From contig NZ_JH417610.1 of assembly GCF_000239275.1 (NCBI RefSeq), forward strand, positions 1 through 58,221: a DNA stretch of 58,221 nt, in the 5' to 3' direction. The position numbers and the translations under genes were made by a program. This DNA comes from Megasphaera geminata F0357 (GTDB taxonomy: Bacteria > Bacillota > Negativicutes > Veillonellales > Megasphaeraceae). The notes beneath the pieces were generated by a model. That model made no database searches. It saw only the letters and a list, made by a program, of their open reading frames with translations, and was not told the DNA's origin. Below are positions 1 through 8,162 of the stretch, one piece after another. How positions within the stretch are numbered: the stretch's first letter is position 1; every line of letters begins with the position of its first letter.

Positions 1-529
1 TGGAACTGGGAAGGATTTGTCGTCATGATGCCGCTCCGGGGTACATATGTTGCCGATATTTCCTTAAAAGATGTCGTCCAGGTATTTGAAATCCGCAGCG
101 CTCTCGAAGAATTGGCGGCAGGCCTTGCGGCCGAACGGATCACGCCGGATGAATTGGAAGAACTAGAACGGATTGTCGTGGAAATAAGTGAGTATATAGC
201 ACGGGATGAGTTTGATAAAATAGTCGACGCGGACATCCGTTTTCACGGCGTCCTTTACAGAGCGAGCCGTTCGCCGGCTTGTGGATATACTTCATAATCT
301 GCGTGAACAGATGTTGCGTTTCCGTTCCATTTCCATGCATTATCCCGGCCGTTTGGCGGCGACATGGGAAGAACATCGTCAGCTCGTGGAATATATTGCC
401 AATCATAATAGTGTACAGGCGCGGAAGATTGCGAAGAAGCACATGGAAAATTCGGAGAAAACTCTCATTATGGGAATTAAGCAGGATAAAAATTCGGCTC
501 GTCTTGTGCAAGAACTGTTTCCCCATTAA
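1..529 (+). pseudogene. GntR-family regulator, FCD ligand-binding domain; 5' end outside window, frameshifted
   Basis: The reading frame is open from base 1, so the N-terminal winged-helix DNA-binding domain lies upstream of the window. What remains is the wing (RGTYVAD) and the helical FCD domain with the typical DxxFHxxL motif (DADIRFHGVL). Translation must move from the frame of base 1 to the next frame at about 265-275 (one extra base) so that RASR joins RLVDILHNLREQM; the second part runs to the stop at 529 with the HRQLVEYI motif of the domain. FCD-type GntR proteins commonly control organic-acid catabolism, and a GlcD-type oxidase follows, so regulation of glycolate/lactate oxidation is the likely role (inference). 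The frameshift may be a sequencing error. Confidence 0.8.
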
Positions 530-544
530 CGAAAGGAGCGGCAC

Positions 545-682
545 ATGGAATACGAAAATTCTGACGGTCATAAATACAAAAGGAAAGATGAATTCGAACA
601 TTTTTTAGAAATCCTCTCTAAGGGCGTCATCGTATTAATGGCGGTACGCCTTGTCATTGCCTTTTTTATGGATCAATTATAA
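545..682 (+). CDS. Small single-span membrane protein, 45 aa, unknown
   Basis: ATG at 545 is preceded by GAAAGGAG about seven bases upstream, and it begins 15 bases after the regulator's stop, so it is probably co-transcribed with it. The protein has a charged N-terminus (residues 1-22, rich in Lys, Asp and Glu) followed by one hydrophobic stretch (about residues 26-42, GVIVLMAVRLVIAFFM) that can span the membrane once. I do not recognise the family. A good ribosome binding site, tight spacing and a terminator just downstream support a real gene, but its small size keeps confidence moderate. Confidence 0.5.
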   Translation: MEYENSDGHKYKRKDEFEHFLEILSKGVIVLMAVRLVIAFFMDQL

Positions 683-725
683 TGGCGGTGGGGTTGTCTG
701 CGCAGGCCATATTTCCGGAAAAGTA

Positions 726-759
726 GCATCGATTCGCCGGAATCGGTGTTATTTTTTTT
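726..759 (+). terminator. Rho-independent terminator after the GntR/small-protein unit
   Basis: A ten-pair stem (with G-U pairs) at 726-749 around a GCCG loop is followed by a run of eight T residues. It separates the regulator unit from the oxidase gene, which has a TATAAT at 838-843. Confidence 0.75.
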
Positions 760-904
760 GCTTTTTAAGATAAAAATGCGGGTTTTCAGTCTTTTTATTG
801 ATGGGCAGAGCACTTTAAAAACAGGGGAGTTCTGCCATATAATAAACTTATAAATTAGTTGTATCCCCGGAAAAAGAGGGAATATAAATCATGAGGAGTG
901 CATT

Positions 905-2313
905 ATGCAATATAATCCTGTAACAGAGGAAGTGTTGACCGCCTTGAGAGAAGCTCTCGGTGAGCAGTATGTAAAAACCGATCCGCAGGTCCTATCCGCC
1001 TATAAAGAAGAAGAAAGCCTGACCCCGTCTTTTTGGGGCACCCCGGAAGCGGTTGTCTTGCCGGCCGATCCGGAAGAAGTGGGCGAGGTGATGAAGATCG
1101 CCAATCGGTATAAAATCCCCGTTACCCCGCGCAGTGCCGGCACGAGTGTCAGCTGTGGCGCCGTTCCCGCGTACAAGGGGATTGTCCTCCCCATGGAACG
1201 CATGAATAAAATTTTGGAGTTCAATGAGGACGGTATGTATATGGTTGTTGAAGCCGGTGTCCGTACCGTCGATATCCAGAATCTTGCAAAGTCGAAACAT
1301 CTCATGTATGCCGGTGACCCCTGCAGCGCCGACAGTTGTCTTATCGGAGATAATCTGGCAACCAATGCGGGCGGCAATAAAGCCGTCCGTTACGGTACGA
1401 CGCGTCATCAGGTCTACGCTGGTGGAAGTCGTCTTGCCGACCGGGAAAATAACGACCTTAGGGGCGCCCCTGAAAAAGTGTTCTACCGGCTTTTGCCTTG
1501 AGCAGCTGATCATAGGCAGTGAAGGCACGTTGGGAATCATTACGAAGGCTACGCTGAAACTTGTACCCTTGTGTCCTTTCCGTCTTGATGTACTGGCCGT
1601 ATTTACGGATCTCGGCAAAGCAACAGATCTCGTGCCGCAACTGGTCAAAGCGGGACTCAATCCGACCTCCGTCGAGTTCATGGATAACAACTTTGTCCGC
1701 AGTGCCTGCGATTACAGTGAAGTAAAGCTGCCTCACTATGAAGACGGGTTTTACGATAGAAGCGTTCAATGAAAGCGAATTGGATGAAAAAACGGAAAAG
1801 CTTGTCGGCATTTGTGAAAAATGCGGTGCCGTGGAGGTGGTCGAAGCGGATGAGCGTGTTTGGAAAGTTCGCCGTAACTGCTTGGAAAGTACGCGCGTGT
1901 TTTCAAAAGTTGCCACGTCGGAAGACATGGTCGTACCGGTAACGCGTATTTCCGATTGCATTCGGTATCTTGTTGAAGAAAGCAAAAGCTATGATTTCCG
2001 CATCTTCTGCCTTGCTCACGCCGGAGACGGAAATCTCCATTTCCAGATCTTGAAGGGCAATATGAGTGATTCTGAATGGGAGAAGCAGACGGAAGCCTTC
2101 CGTGCCGTCGCCTATCCTTATGTGTACAGCCTGGGCGGTCGCCTGTCCGGAGAACACGGCATCGGCCTGAAACGCCTGAAATATATGGAGAAATATACGG
2201 ATCCTGTTGAGCTGGACCTGATGAAAACCATCAAAAAAGCAATAGACCCCAACTGGATCCTGAATCCCGGAAAAATACTGTCCTATCCAATCACGGCGCC
2301 GCAGGAGACGTGA
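905..2313 (+). pseudogene. FAD-linked oxidase, GlcD/lactate dehydrogenase type; two frameshifts
   Basis: Three consecutive frames together give one protein of about 470 residues, the usual GlcD length. Part 1 (from ATG 905, Shine-Dalgarno GAGGAG) carries the FAD-binding PCMH domain: VTPRSAGTSVSCGAV, GDNLATNAGG and RYGTTRHQVY. The frame shifts near 1420 into LVEVVLPTGK...STGFCLEQLIIGSEGTLGI. It shifts again near 1745 into the C-terminal domain with HAGDGNLH and SGEHGIG, which bind flavin and substrate. Both shifts fit one extra base. Such enzymes oxidise 2-hydroxy acids (glycolate, D-lactate) and pass electrons to partner subunits or to electron-transfer flavoprotein; no partner subunit is seen here. 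The 3' end runs into the tandem repeat beginning at 2281, so the last residues (SYPITAPQET) are encoded by repeat DNA. Confidence 0.85.
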
Positions 2314-2550
2314 TTGGCATATAGGACGTACTCGAAAACAGCCCAAGAATGCGAGGGCGAAGCATGAAGCATGATTGGCAGCTGTTGACCGAGACTGTCC
2401 TATCCAATCACGGCGTCGCAGGAGAGGTGATTGGCATATAGGACGTACTCGAAAACAGCCCAAGAATGCGAGGGCGAAGCATGAAGCATGATTGGCGGCT
2501 GTTGACCGAGACTGTCCTATCCAATCACGGTGCCGCAGGAGACGTGATTG
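2278..2550. repeat. 117-bp direct tandem repeat, two full units plus a partial third, each with a hairpin
   Basis: Near-identical units begin at about 2278, 2395 and 2512; only the first about 39 bases of the third are present. Each full unit opens with an inverted repeat: GTCCTAT + CCAATCACG pairs with CGTGATTGG + ATAGGAC across a 13-base loop, with a three-base bulge. The partial copy keeps only the inner arms. Differences between copies are single bases. The repeat covers the oxidase stop codon and ends just before the ssrA terminator. It resembles REP/BIME-type palindromic intergenic elements; whether it is spread through the genome cannot be seen here. Confidence 0.9.
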
Positions 2551-2555
2551 ATTGT

Positions 2556-2597
2556 ATAAAAAAAACGAGGTTATACTCATCGGTATAACCTCGTTCT
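2556..2597 (-). terminator. ssrA terminator, possibly bidirectional
   Basis: A 13-pair stem (AACGAGGTTATAC with GTATAACCTCGTT) sits directly downstream of the tmRNA 3' end and is followed on the minus strand by eight T residues. On the plus strand it is followed by TCTCTTTT, so it may also stop transcripts coming from the oxidase gene. Confidence 0.85.
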
Positions 2598-2601
2598 CTT
2601 T

Positions 2602-2952
2602 TGGTGGAGATGAGGAGAGTCGAACTCCTGTCCGTACACACTGCCCCATGAACCTCTCCGAGCGCAGACCTTGTTCAGTGTTTCGATCGGTTTTCGTACA
2701 AGGACAAACCGAACCGATCCAGCCCGGTGGGTTCCCGCAACGGCCGTCGGGCCCGGCCGCTCGGTATCCCGCTGAGTGACGCCTGCAAACCGCACGCGGG
2801 ATCAGCGGCAAGAGACGATAGTTGCCCTTAGGCAGCTAAAGCAAAATTGTTTTCTTTTGCGTTTAATTTAAAGGTTCACCGATTTACGGGCAGATGAAAC
2901 CCCGGCTCGCTGTTCATGATACAACTGTACACGTCGAAACCTTTACATCCCC
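2602..2952 (-). ncRNA. ssrA: tmRNA (transfer-messenger RNA)
   Basis: Read on the minus strand the RNA starts GGGGATGTAAAGGTTTCGAC and ends GACTCCTCTCATCTCCACCA. The GGGGATG and CATCTCC ends form the tRNA-like acceptor stem, the T-arm sequence precedes the 3' end, and CCA is encoded (2602-2604). The internal tag reading frame lies at complement 2828-2860 and encodes AKENNFALAA followed by TAA, ending in the protease-recognised ALAA typical of the family. With SmpB (encoded at 51124-51592) it rescues stalled ribosomes and marks the nascent chain for degradation. The 351-base length is normal for one-piece tmRNA. Open reading frames drawn across this region in other frames are artefacts. Confidence 0.97.
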
Positions 2953-2984
2953 GTGAAAGGGTGCATAAAGGATATGCTCTGTTA

Positions 2985-3013
2985 AGTATAACATAAACGG
3001 TACAATATGTAAA
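2985..3013 (-). promoter_or_regulatory. ssrA promoter
   Basis: On the minus strand TTTACA (3008-3013) is separated by 17 bases from TATACT (2985-2990), a good housekeeping-sigma promoter. It lies about 32 bases before the mature tmRNA 5' end, leaving a short leader for RNase P processing. Confidence 0.7.
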
Positions 3014-3015
3014 AA

Positions 3016-3174
3016 TCAGTGTTTTTCTCCTGTTTTCAGCCGTTTCAGTTCGGCCTGTTCCGCAGGCGGCAGGTTAACGCCGCAGCAACCGCCCGTAGTA
3101 TTGGATGTAAATCCTTTATATACCTGGCGGATGACATTTTTTTGTTGTTTAATCAAGTTTCTTATATCTGCCAT
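3016..3174 (-). CDS. Small protein of 52 aa with a Cys-Cys motif, unknown
   Basis: The start chosen is the ATG at 3174, because AGGAG lies seven bases upstream; an upstream in-frame ATG at 3219 has no such site. The product begins MADIRNLIKQQKNVIRQVYK, which looks helical and basic, then has a Gly-Cys-Cys segment (TTGGCCGVNLPP) and a charged tail. I do not recognise the family and assign no function. The two adjacent cysteines in a glycine-rich turn might bind metal or form a disulphide (inference). It sits just upstream of the ssrA promoter on the same strand. Confidence 0.5.
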   Translation of the reverse strand: MADIRNLIKQQKNVIRQVYKGFTSNTTGGCCGVNLPPAEQAELKRLKTGEKH

Positions 3175-3307
3175 GGATAATCTCCTTCTGTATAATTCCA
3201 AATTAATTCGGTTGGACACTAATTAATAATCTTTATTCATAGCATATCATGTATTTTTAAAATCGTAAAGGTTTTCGGTGCACATAGCCATAAACGACAG
3301 GGCGGTG

Positions 3308-3334
3308 TATAATAAATATACTTAGTTACAGTAA
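3308..3334 (+). promoter_or_regulatory. Promoter -10 box and candidate operator of the SorC-type regulator
   Basis: TATAAT at 3308-3313 is followed at 3326-3334 by the palindrome TTACAGTAA, just before the GTG start. The same TTAC(n)GTAA pattern occurs twice at the transketolase promoter (4752-4759 and 4781-4789), which suggests a shared operator and autoregulation (inference). I found no convincing -35 box. Confidence 0.4.
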
Positions 3335-3341
3335 ACGGGGT

Positions 3342-4326
3342 GTGGTTGTGAGAAAAATCGTCGATGACACGCGGCTTTTAGTGAAATGTTGCCTTCTCTA
3401 TTATCGTGAGAATTTAGGGCAGCAGGAAATATGTGATATTTTAGGCGTTTCCCGACCGACTGTATCGCGGCTTTTGAAACAGGGCAGAGAACAGGGAATC
3501 GTAAAAATTGAAGTGCATGATCCGTTTGCTCCCGAATTCGGTGAAACCGAACGTAAGTTGGAAGGAGCGTTTCGGTCTGCAGGAAGTTATCGTCGTTGAA
3601 GACAGGCCCATTGAAATCGAGTCGGAACATGTCAGCGCTCTGCTTGCCGTCACGGCCCTGGCCTATTTGGATCGCGTCCTTAAAGACGGTGATACGGTCG
3701 GCGTGACCTTGGGATTTACGCTGCATAACATCGCCCGGGCCGATTATGTGGTTGATAAAGTTGTTCATTGCCGGTTCGTTCCCGTTCTGGGCGGTGTGGG
3801 CGAAACGTATTTGGAGCTCCATGCCAACTGGCTGGCCGCGGAATTTGCCAAACGATTTCGTGCCGAATATATACCTTTTTATGCACCGGCTGTTTTTGCC
3901 GATGCGGGCGTAATCAGCGTATTTAAGAAAGAGCCGTCCATAAAACGGATTTTTGCTCTCTTTACTAATCTCAACGCCGTTATTATGAGCATAGGCGTTC
4001 CTCAGGGGGACTATTCGACAGTTCTTAAAATGCAATATATTGACGATCCTATTTTGCGGGACTTCTCCGCCCGCGGTGCAGTCGGCGATATAGGCCTGCA
4101 GTATTTTGATATAAACGGAGAGTCGGAACAATTCGCTTCCCATAATGAGCGCGTAGCCGGCATGACCTTGGCGGATATTCGCAAAGTACCGCGCCGTATT
4201 GCCGTCGTGGCCGGCAGCGACAAGGTAGAAGCCGTCATCGGCGCTATTCGCGGCGGCTACATCAATACGCTGATTACGGACGCTTCTTGTGCCGAAGGGC
4301 TTTTGGCCTGCCGGAAAGACACATAG
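3342..4326 (+). pseudogene. SorC/DeoR-type sugar-binding transcriptional regulator; frameshifted
   Basis: The first frame, from GTG 3342 (GTG 3348 is also possible), encodes the helix-turn-helix: LGQQEICDILGVSRPTVSRLLKQ. Near 3563-3566 one extra base moves translation to the next frame, giving ERKLEERFGLQEVIVVE and then the sugar-phosphate-binding domain (GVTLGFTLHNIA, GDIGLQYFDINGE, VAGSDKVEAVIGAIRGG), typical of SorC effector domains. The repaired product would be about 328 residues, the normal size. These proteins sense phosphorylated sugars and control adjacent catabolic genes; here those are an orphan PTS IIA domain and a split transketolase. The indel is probably a sequence error. Confidence 0.85.
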
Positions 4327-4344
4327 AATACAGGAGTTTTAATA

Positions 4345-4717
4345 ATGAAATATTCGGCACGAAATCGTCGGTTACGGTTCCGATGCATTGGAATTCCTCG
4401 GCGATCCCGATTTAAGGTATCTCGTTTTATTCGATTATACTGTACCGCAGGAACTTGCTGAAATCTCGGTTCTTCAAAAGCGCAAAGCCGGTCACGGCAC
4501 CTTGGAAGTAGGTGATGCGTTTATCATTTGCGACAAGGCTTTCAGCATTACGGCTATAGGCAGTGAAGCCTTGCATACACTGGATGAACTGGGACACTGC
4601 ACGCTGTGCTTTAAAGGCGGCAGTGAGGCGGAGCGTCCCGGCTGTATCATGCTGGACGGTGAAAAAATGCTTTCCAAATATGATGTCCGCGTGGGCAAAA
4701 CTATAGAAGTCTACTAG
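4345..4717 (+). pseudogene. PTS glucitol/sorbitol-specific IIA domain protein; frameshifted near its start
   Basis: ATG at 4345 is preceded by CAGGAG. After MKYSA one extra base at about 4359-4361 shifts the frame; removing it yields EIVGYGSDALEFLGDPDL and then an unbroken frame to 4717. The repaired protein is about 123 residues, the size of the GutA/SrlB IIA family, with family features such as GHGTLEVGDAFIICDKAFSI and IEVY at the end. IIA domains take phosphate from HPr and pass it to IIB. No IIB or IIC gene is nearby, so it may serve a transporter elsewhere or act as a sensor for the SorC regulator (inference). It lies 18 bases after the regulator. Confidence 0.8.
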
Positions 4718-4750
4718 CTTTCTAAAGGATTCACGGCGGGCAAATTTTCC

Positions 4751-4789
4751 TTTACGTAACGATGATTTTATATTATTCTGTTAACGTAA
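4751..4789 (+). promoter_or_regulatory. Transketolase promoter flanked by operator-like repeats
   Basis: TTTACG (4751-4756), 17 bases, TATTCT (4774-4779) make a plausible promoter. TTACGTAA (4752-4759) overlaps the -35 box, and TTAACGTAA (4781-4789) lies immediately after the -10 box. Both resemble TTACAGTAA in front of the SorC regulator gene, so this is a candidate SorC operator. Confidence 0.5.
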
Positions 4790-4825
4790 GCGGTTTTTAC
4801 AGCACGACGAAAAGGGGAGAAGACG

Positions 4826-5644
4826 ATGAAAAACGAAGAATTGGCAAAACATGCGGCCCATGTGCGTCAGAATATTGTAAAGATGCTGACTGAGGCAAAA
4901 TCCGGGCATCCCGGCGGATCGCTATCCGTTACGGATATTTTGACAGTTCTTTATTTTGAGACGATGAATGTTGATGCCGCCGATCCGCATGATGCCGGCC
5001 GCGACCGTTTGGTTCTCTCGAAAGGCCATGCCGCGCCGGCCCTCTATGCGGTTCTTGCGGAAAAAGGATATTTTTCGGAAGAAGAACTGTGGCGGCTCCG
5101 CAAATGCGGCGCCATGCTCCAGGGTCATCCGGATATGAAACACACACCGGGCGTTGACATGTCGACCGGCTCTCTCGGACAGGGCCTTTCCGCGGCTAAC
5201 GGCATGGCGCTGGCCGCTAAAATCGACAAGGCCGACTGGCGCGTGTACGTCGTCTGCGGCGACGGGGAAATCCAGGAAGGCCAGATCTGGGAAGCCGCCA
5301 TGTCGGCGGCGCACTACCGGCTGGATAATATAACGGCTTTCATTGACCATAATAAATTACAGATTGACGGCACTAATGATGAAGTGATGTCCGTTATGCC
5401 GATCGACGAAAAATTCAGAGCTTTCGGGTGGAACGTCGTTGAGATCGACGGACATGATTACGATGCCGTTCGCGGTGCCCTGGCGATAGCGAGGACGACA
5501 AAAGGTCGCCCGACAGCCATTATTGCTGAAACAATAAAAGGAAAGGGCGTATCCTTTATGGAAAATCAAGTCGGCTGGCACGGTAAGGCGCCGAGTGCGG
5601 AACAATGTGCCGCCGCGATTAAAGAATTAGGGGGTGAAGCATAA
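4826..5644 (+). CDS. Transketolase, N-terminal (thiamine diphosphate-binding) subunit
   Basis: The 272-residue protein matches the N-terminal half of transketolase: SGHPGGSLS (about residues 26-34), [21 protein letters not shown], and the thiamine diphosphate/Mg motif starting [13 protein letters not shown] (about 145) and ending IDHNKLQ. It ends with the WHGKAP segment characteristic of the half-size enzyme. Shine-Dalgarno AAAGGGGAG precedes ATG 4826. The stop overlaps the next start (TAATG), so the two halves are translationally coupled. Together they transfer two-carbon ketol units in the non-oxidative pentose phosphate pathway. Split transketolases are well known in Firmicutes and archaea. 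Confidence 0.95.
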   Translation: MKNEELAKHAAHVRQNIVKMLTEAKSGHPGGSLSVTDILTVLYFETMNVDAADPHDAGRDRLVLSKGHAAPALYAVLAEKGYFSEEELWRLRKCGAMLQGHPDMKHTPGVDMSTGSLGQGLSAANGMALAAKIDKADWRVYVVCGDGEIQEGQIWEAAMSAAHYRLDNITAFIDHNKLQIDGTNDEVMSVMPIDEKFRAFGWNVVEIDGHDYDAVRGALAIARTTKGRPTAIIAETIKGKGVSFMENQVGWHGKAPSAEQCAAAIKELGGEA

Positions 5645-6564
5645 TGGGCAAGGCTACAAGAGCCGCATACGGTGAAGCGCTGAAAACCGTTGTTTATAAA
5701 AACCCGCGTGTCGTCGTATTGGAAGCGGATCTCGGCAACGCTACAAAATCCGGTGCGTTCAAAGAGGTTGCCCCCGAACGGTACTTCAACATGGGAATTT
5801 CCGAACAGGATATGATGGGTACGGCGGCAGGCTTTGCGGCGGCCGGTAAAATTCCCGTTGCCAGCACGTTTGCCGTGTTTGCTGCAGGCCGCGCTTTTGA
5901 ACAGGTGCGTAACTCCATCTGTTATCCCAATCTGAACGTAAAAATCTGTGCCACCCATGCGGGCCTCACTGTCGGCGCCGACGGCGGCAGCCATCAGGCA
6001 GTGGAAGATATTTCTCTCATGCGTTCCCTGCCGAACATGACGGTTATCAACCCGGCCGACGCAAAGGAAGCGAAAGAAGCTGTTTGTGCGGCAGTCGAAT
6101 ATACGGGCCCCGTATATATACGGCTTGGCCGTGCGGAAGTCGAAGACATTCACGGCGAAGATTATGTCTTCCGGTGGGGCAGGGGTGAAATCCTGCGCGA
6201 CGGGGACGATGTTACGATTTTTGCGACCGGTATTATGACGGCAAAAGCGTTGCAGGCGGCGGAACAACTTGCCGCTGACGGAATACAGGCCCGCGTTGTC
6301 AATATACACACTGTTAAACCGCTTGATGAAAAACTTGTTATTGAATCGGCACAAAAGACCGGTAAAGTCGTTACGGCGGAAGAACACAGCGTGATCGGCG
6401 GCCTCGGTTCGGCAGTAGCGGAAGTACTGGCACGCACCTGCCCGACGAAACAGGCCTTTGTCGGTATTAACGATACCTTCGGCGAGTCCGGTTCGCCCGA
6501 CGATTTATTGGAGAAATACGGGTTGACGGCGGAAGCTATCGTTGCGGCGGCAAAAGAATTATAA
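5644..6564 (+). CDS. Transketolase, C-terminal subunit
   Basis: 306 residues with the pyrimidine-binding domain: FNMGISEQDMMGTAAGFA contains the conserved catalytic Glu (near residue 50), followed by THAGLTVGADGGSHQA and the C-terminal transketolase domain (VKPLDEKLV, TAEEHSVIGGLGSAV, FGESGSPDDLLEKYGL). It begins within the stop codon of the N-terminal half and forms the active heterotetramer with it. It is the last gene before a terminator, so the unit appears to be tktN-tktC under the promoter at 4751, possibly also read from the regulator promoter. Confidence 0.95.
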   Translation: MGKATRAAYGEALKTVVYKNPRVVVLEADLGNATKSGAFKEVAPERYFNMGISEQDMMGTAAGFAAAGKIPVASTFAVFAAGRAFEQVRNSICYPNLNVKICATHAGLTVGADGGSHQAVEDISLMRSLPNMTVINPADAKEAKEAVCAAVEYTGPVYIRLGRAEVEDIHGEDYVFRWGRGEILRDGDDVTIFATGIMTAKALQAAEQLAADGIQARVVNIHTVKPLDEKLVIESAQKTGKVVTAEEHSVIGGLGSAVAEVLARTCPTKQAFVGINDTFGESGSPDDLLEKYGLTAEAIVAAAKEL

Positions 6565-6577
6565 GAATTACAGCGGG

Positions 6578-6613
6578 AAGGGGTTTTGTTTTTATGACGA
6601 AACCTCTTTTTTA
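6578..6613 (+). terminator. Rho-independent terminator after the transketolase genes
   Basis: AAGGGGTTT pairs with AAACCTCTT across a loop of about 12 bases and is followed by TTTTTT, just downstream of the stop at 6564. Confidence 0.65.
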
Positions 6614-6647
6614 AGATATGTTGCAGAAAATGCGGGAGGAAAGAATC

Positions 6648-8153
6648 ATGACCGATAACGGTTCATACGAACAATTACAGAACGGCAGTGATATTCGCGG
6701 CGTTGCCACTGCGGGAGTTGACGGGGAAAGCGTCAATCTGACAGCGCGACGGGTTGTGCAAATCGGCGGGGCTTTCGCGGCTTTTCTGGAAAAACGTACG
6801 GACCGGGCCGCAAAAGAACTGAAAATTGCTGTCGGTCATGATTCGCGTATTTCTGCGGCTGAAATGAAACAAGCCCTTTTTGCGGGACTGGGCGGTGCCG
6901 GTGTAACTGTTCTGGATTGCGGCCTCGCATCGACGCCGGCCATGTTCATGTCCACCGTTTTTAAAGAGACGAAAACGGACGGCGCCGTCATGATTACGGC
7001 CAGCCACCTGCCGTACAACCGTAACGGTCTTAAATTCTTTATACCTGAAGGCGGTTTGGAAAAAGCCGATATAAAAGAAATCCTGACTACGGCGGCAAAG
7101 GAAAACACGGCGGCGGGAGAAGGAACTGTCGTGCCTTGCAACCTTATGGAGCTCTATACGGCTCATTTACGGGCAAGTATCTGCAAAGAGCTGGAGATTT
7201 CGGAAAAAGCCGGGCCCTTCAAGGGCATGCATATCGTTGTTGATGCCGGTAACGGTGCGGGCGGCTTCTTTGCGACCGATGTGTTGGCTCCGTTGGGCGC
7301 CGATATATCAGGCAGCCGTTTCCTTGAGCCGGACGGCATGTTTCCCCATCACGTCCCTAATCCGGAGGATGAGACGGCGATGGCCGCCGTCAAAGAAGCG
7401 GTTCTCACGAATCATGCCGATTTGGGACTTATCTTCGACACGGATGTGGATCGTATGAGCGCAGTCCTTTCCGACGGCACGGAAGTGAACCGCAATGCCC
7501 TCATCGCCATGATGGCGGCTATTTTGGCGGACGATTATCCCGGCGGCACCATTGTCACGGATTCCGTTACATCGGATGAATTAACGGATTTTTTGGAAAA
7601 TGAACTTCATCTTGTCCACCATCGGTACATGCGCGGGTATAAAAATGTTATCAATGAATGTATCCGCCTTAATAAGAGCTTTGTTATATCCCCGTTAGCT
7701 ATCGAGACTTCCGGACACGGGGCGCTCAGCGAAAATTATTTTCTTGATGACGGCGCATATTTGGCCGTGAAACTCCTCGTTGCAGCCGCAAAAGCGAAGC
7801 GGGGGGGGGGAAAGTTGGAAGCGCTGATCGAGCGGTTAAAAGAGCCGGCTGAGGCCGCTGAATACCGCTTGACTATCAGCGGCGTCAACGATGTTCATCG
7901 TTACGGCAATAAAGTACTGGAGGCGCTGGAACAAACCGCTTTTGACCGGCGGATCCCCGTCGCGTCCCCGTCTTATGAGGGTGTGCGTCTTATATTTCCC
8001 GAAGGCTGGGCTCTTTTGCGGCTGTCCCTTCATGACCCGAATATGCCTTTGAATATTGAAAGCAAAGAGGCGGGCGGCTGCCATATGATCAAACGCCGTC
8101 TTTATAATCTGCTGGCGCAATATGAACACCTTGATACGACGCCTTTAAAATAA
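6648..8153 (+). CDS. Phosphomannomutase/phosphoglucomutase (alpha-D-phosphohexomutase)
   Basis: The start chosen is ATG 6648, with GGGAGGAAAG upstream; an in-frame start at 6618 lacks a site. The 501-residue protein has the four-domain hexomutase layout: NGSDIRGVA near the N-terminus, the phosphoserine loop TASHLPYNRNGLK (about 115-127), the Mg loop DTDVDR (about 264-269), and a C-terminal phosphate-binding region. It would interconvert hexose 1- and 6-phosphates and so feed nucleotide-sugar synthesis for the polysaccharide locus downstream. The serine loop reads HLPYNRNG rather than HNPxxxNG, a variant of the canonical sequence. A run of ten G residues at 7801-7810 lies inside the coding region. 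Confidence 0.9.
   Translation: MTDNGSYEQLQNGSDIRGVATAGVDGESVNLTARRVVQIGGAFAAFLEKRTDRAAKELKIAVGHDSRISAAEMKQALFAGLGGAGVTVLDCGLASTPAMFMSTVFKETKTDGAVMITASHLPYNRNGLKFFIPEGGLEKADIKEILTTAAKENTAAGEGTVVPCNLMELYTAHLRASICKELEISEKAGPFKGMHIVVDAGNGAGGFFATDVLAPLGADISGSRFLEPDGMFPHHVPNPEDETAMAAVKEAVLTNHADLGLIFDTDVDRMSAVLSDGTEVNRNALIAMMAAILADDYPGGTIVTDSVTSDELTDFLENELHLVHHRYMRGYKNVINECIRLNKSFVISPLAIETSGHGALSENYFLDDGAYLAVKLLVAAAKAKRGGGKLEALIERLKEPAEAAEYRLTISGVNDVHRYGNKVLEALEQTAFDRRIPVASPSYEGVRLIFPEGWALLRLSLHDPNMPLNIESKEAGGCHMIKRRLYNLLAQYEHLDTTPLK
7801..7810 (+). repeat. G10 homopolymer inside the hexomutase gene
   Basis: Ten consecutive G residues encode part of KRGGGK at about residue 385. Slippage by one base would truncate the protein. 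Such tracts are known phase-variation switches in surface-sugar genes of other bacteria, but this may also be a base-calling problem. Confidence 0.9.
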
Positions 8154-8162
8154 GGAGGCCCC

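Noticed and set aside
2278-2550. CRISPR array
   Set aside because: Units are contiguous 117-bp repeats with no unique spacers and no cas genes nearby.
1903-2811. 302-residue minus-strand open frame across the repeat and ssrA
   Set aside because: It crosses the oxidase gene, tandem repeat and tmRNA in a frame explained by those features; its repetitive protein simply reflects the 117-bp repeat.
3322-4143. Long minus-strand open frames opposite the SorC regulator (also 5566-6387, 37207-37991 and 44665-45552)
   Set aside because: Each is antisense to a well-supported conserved gene and has no recognisable domain; they arise from codon bias.
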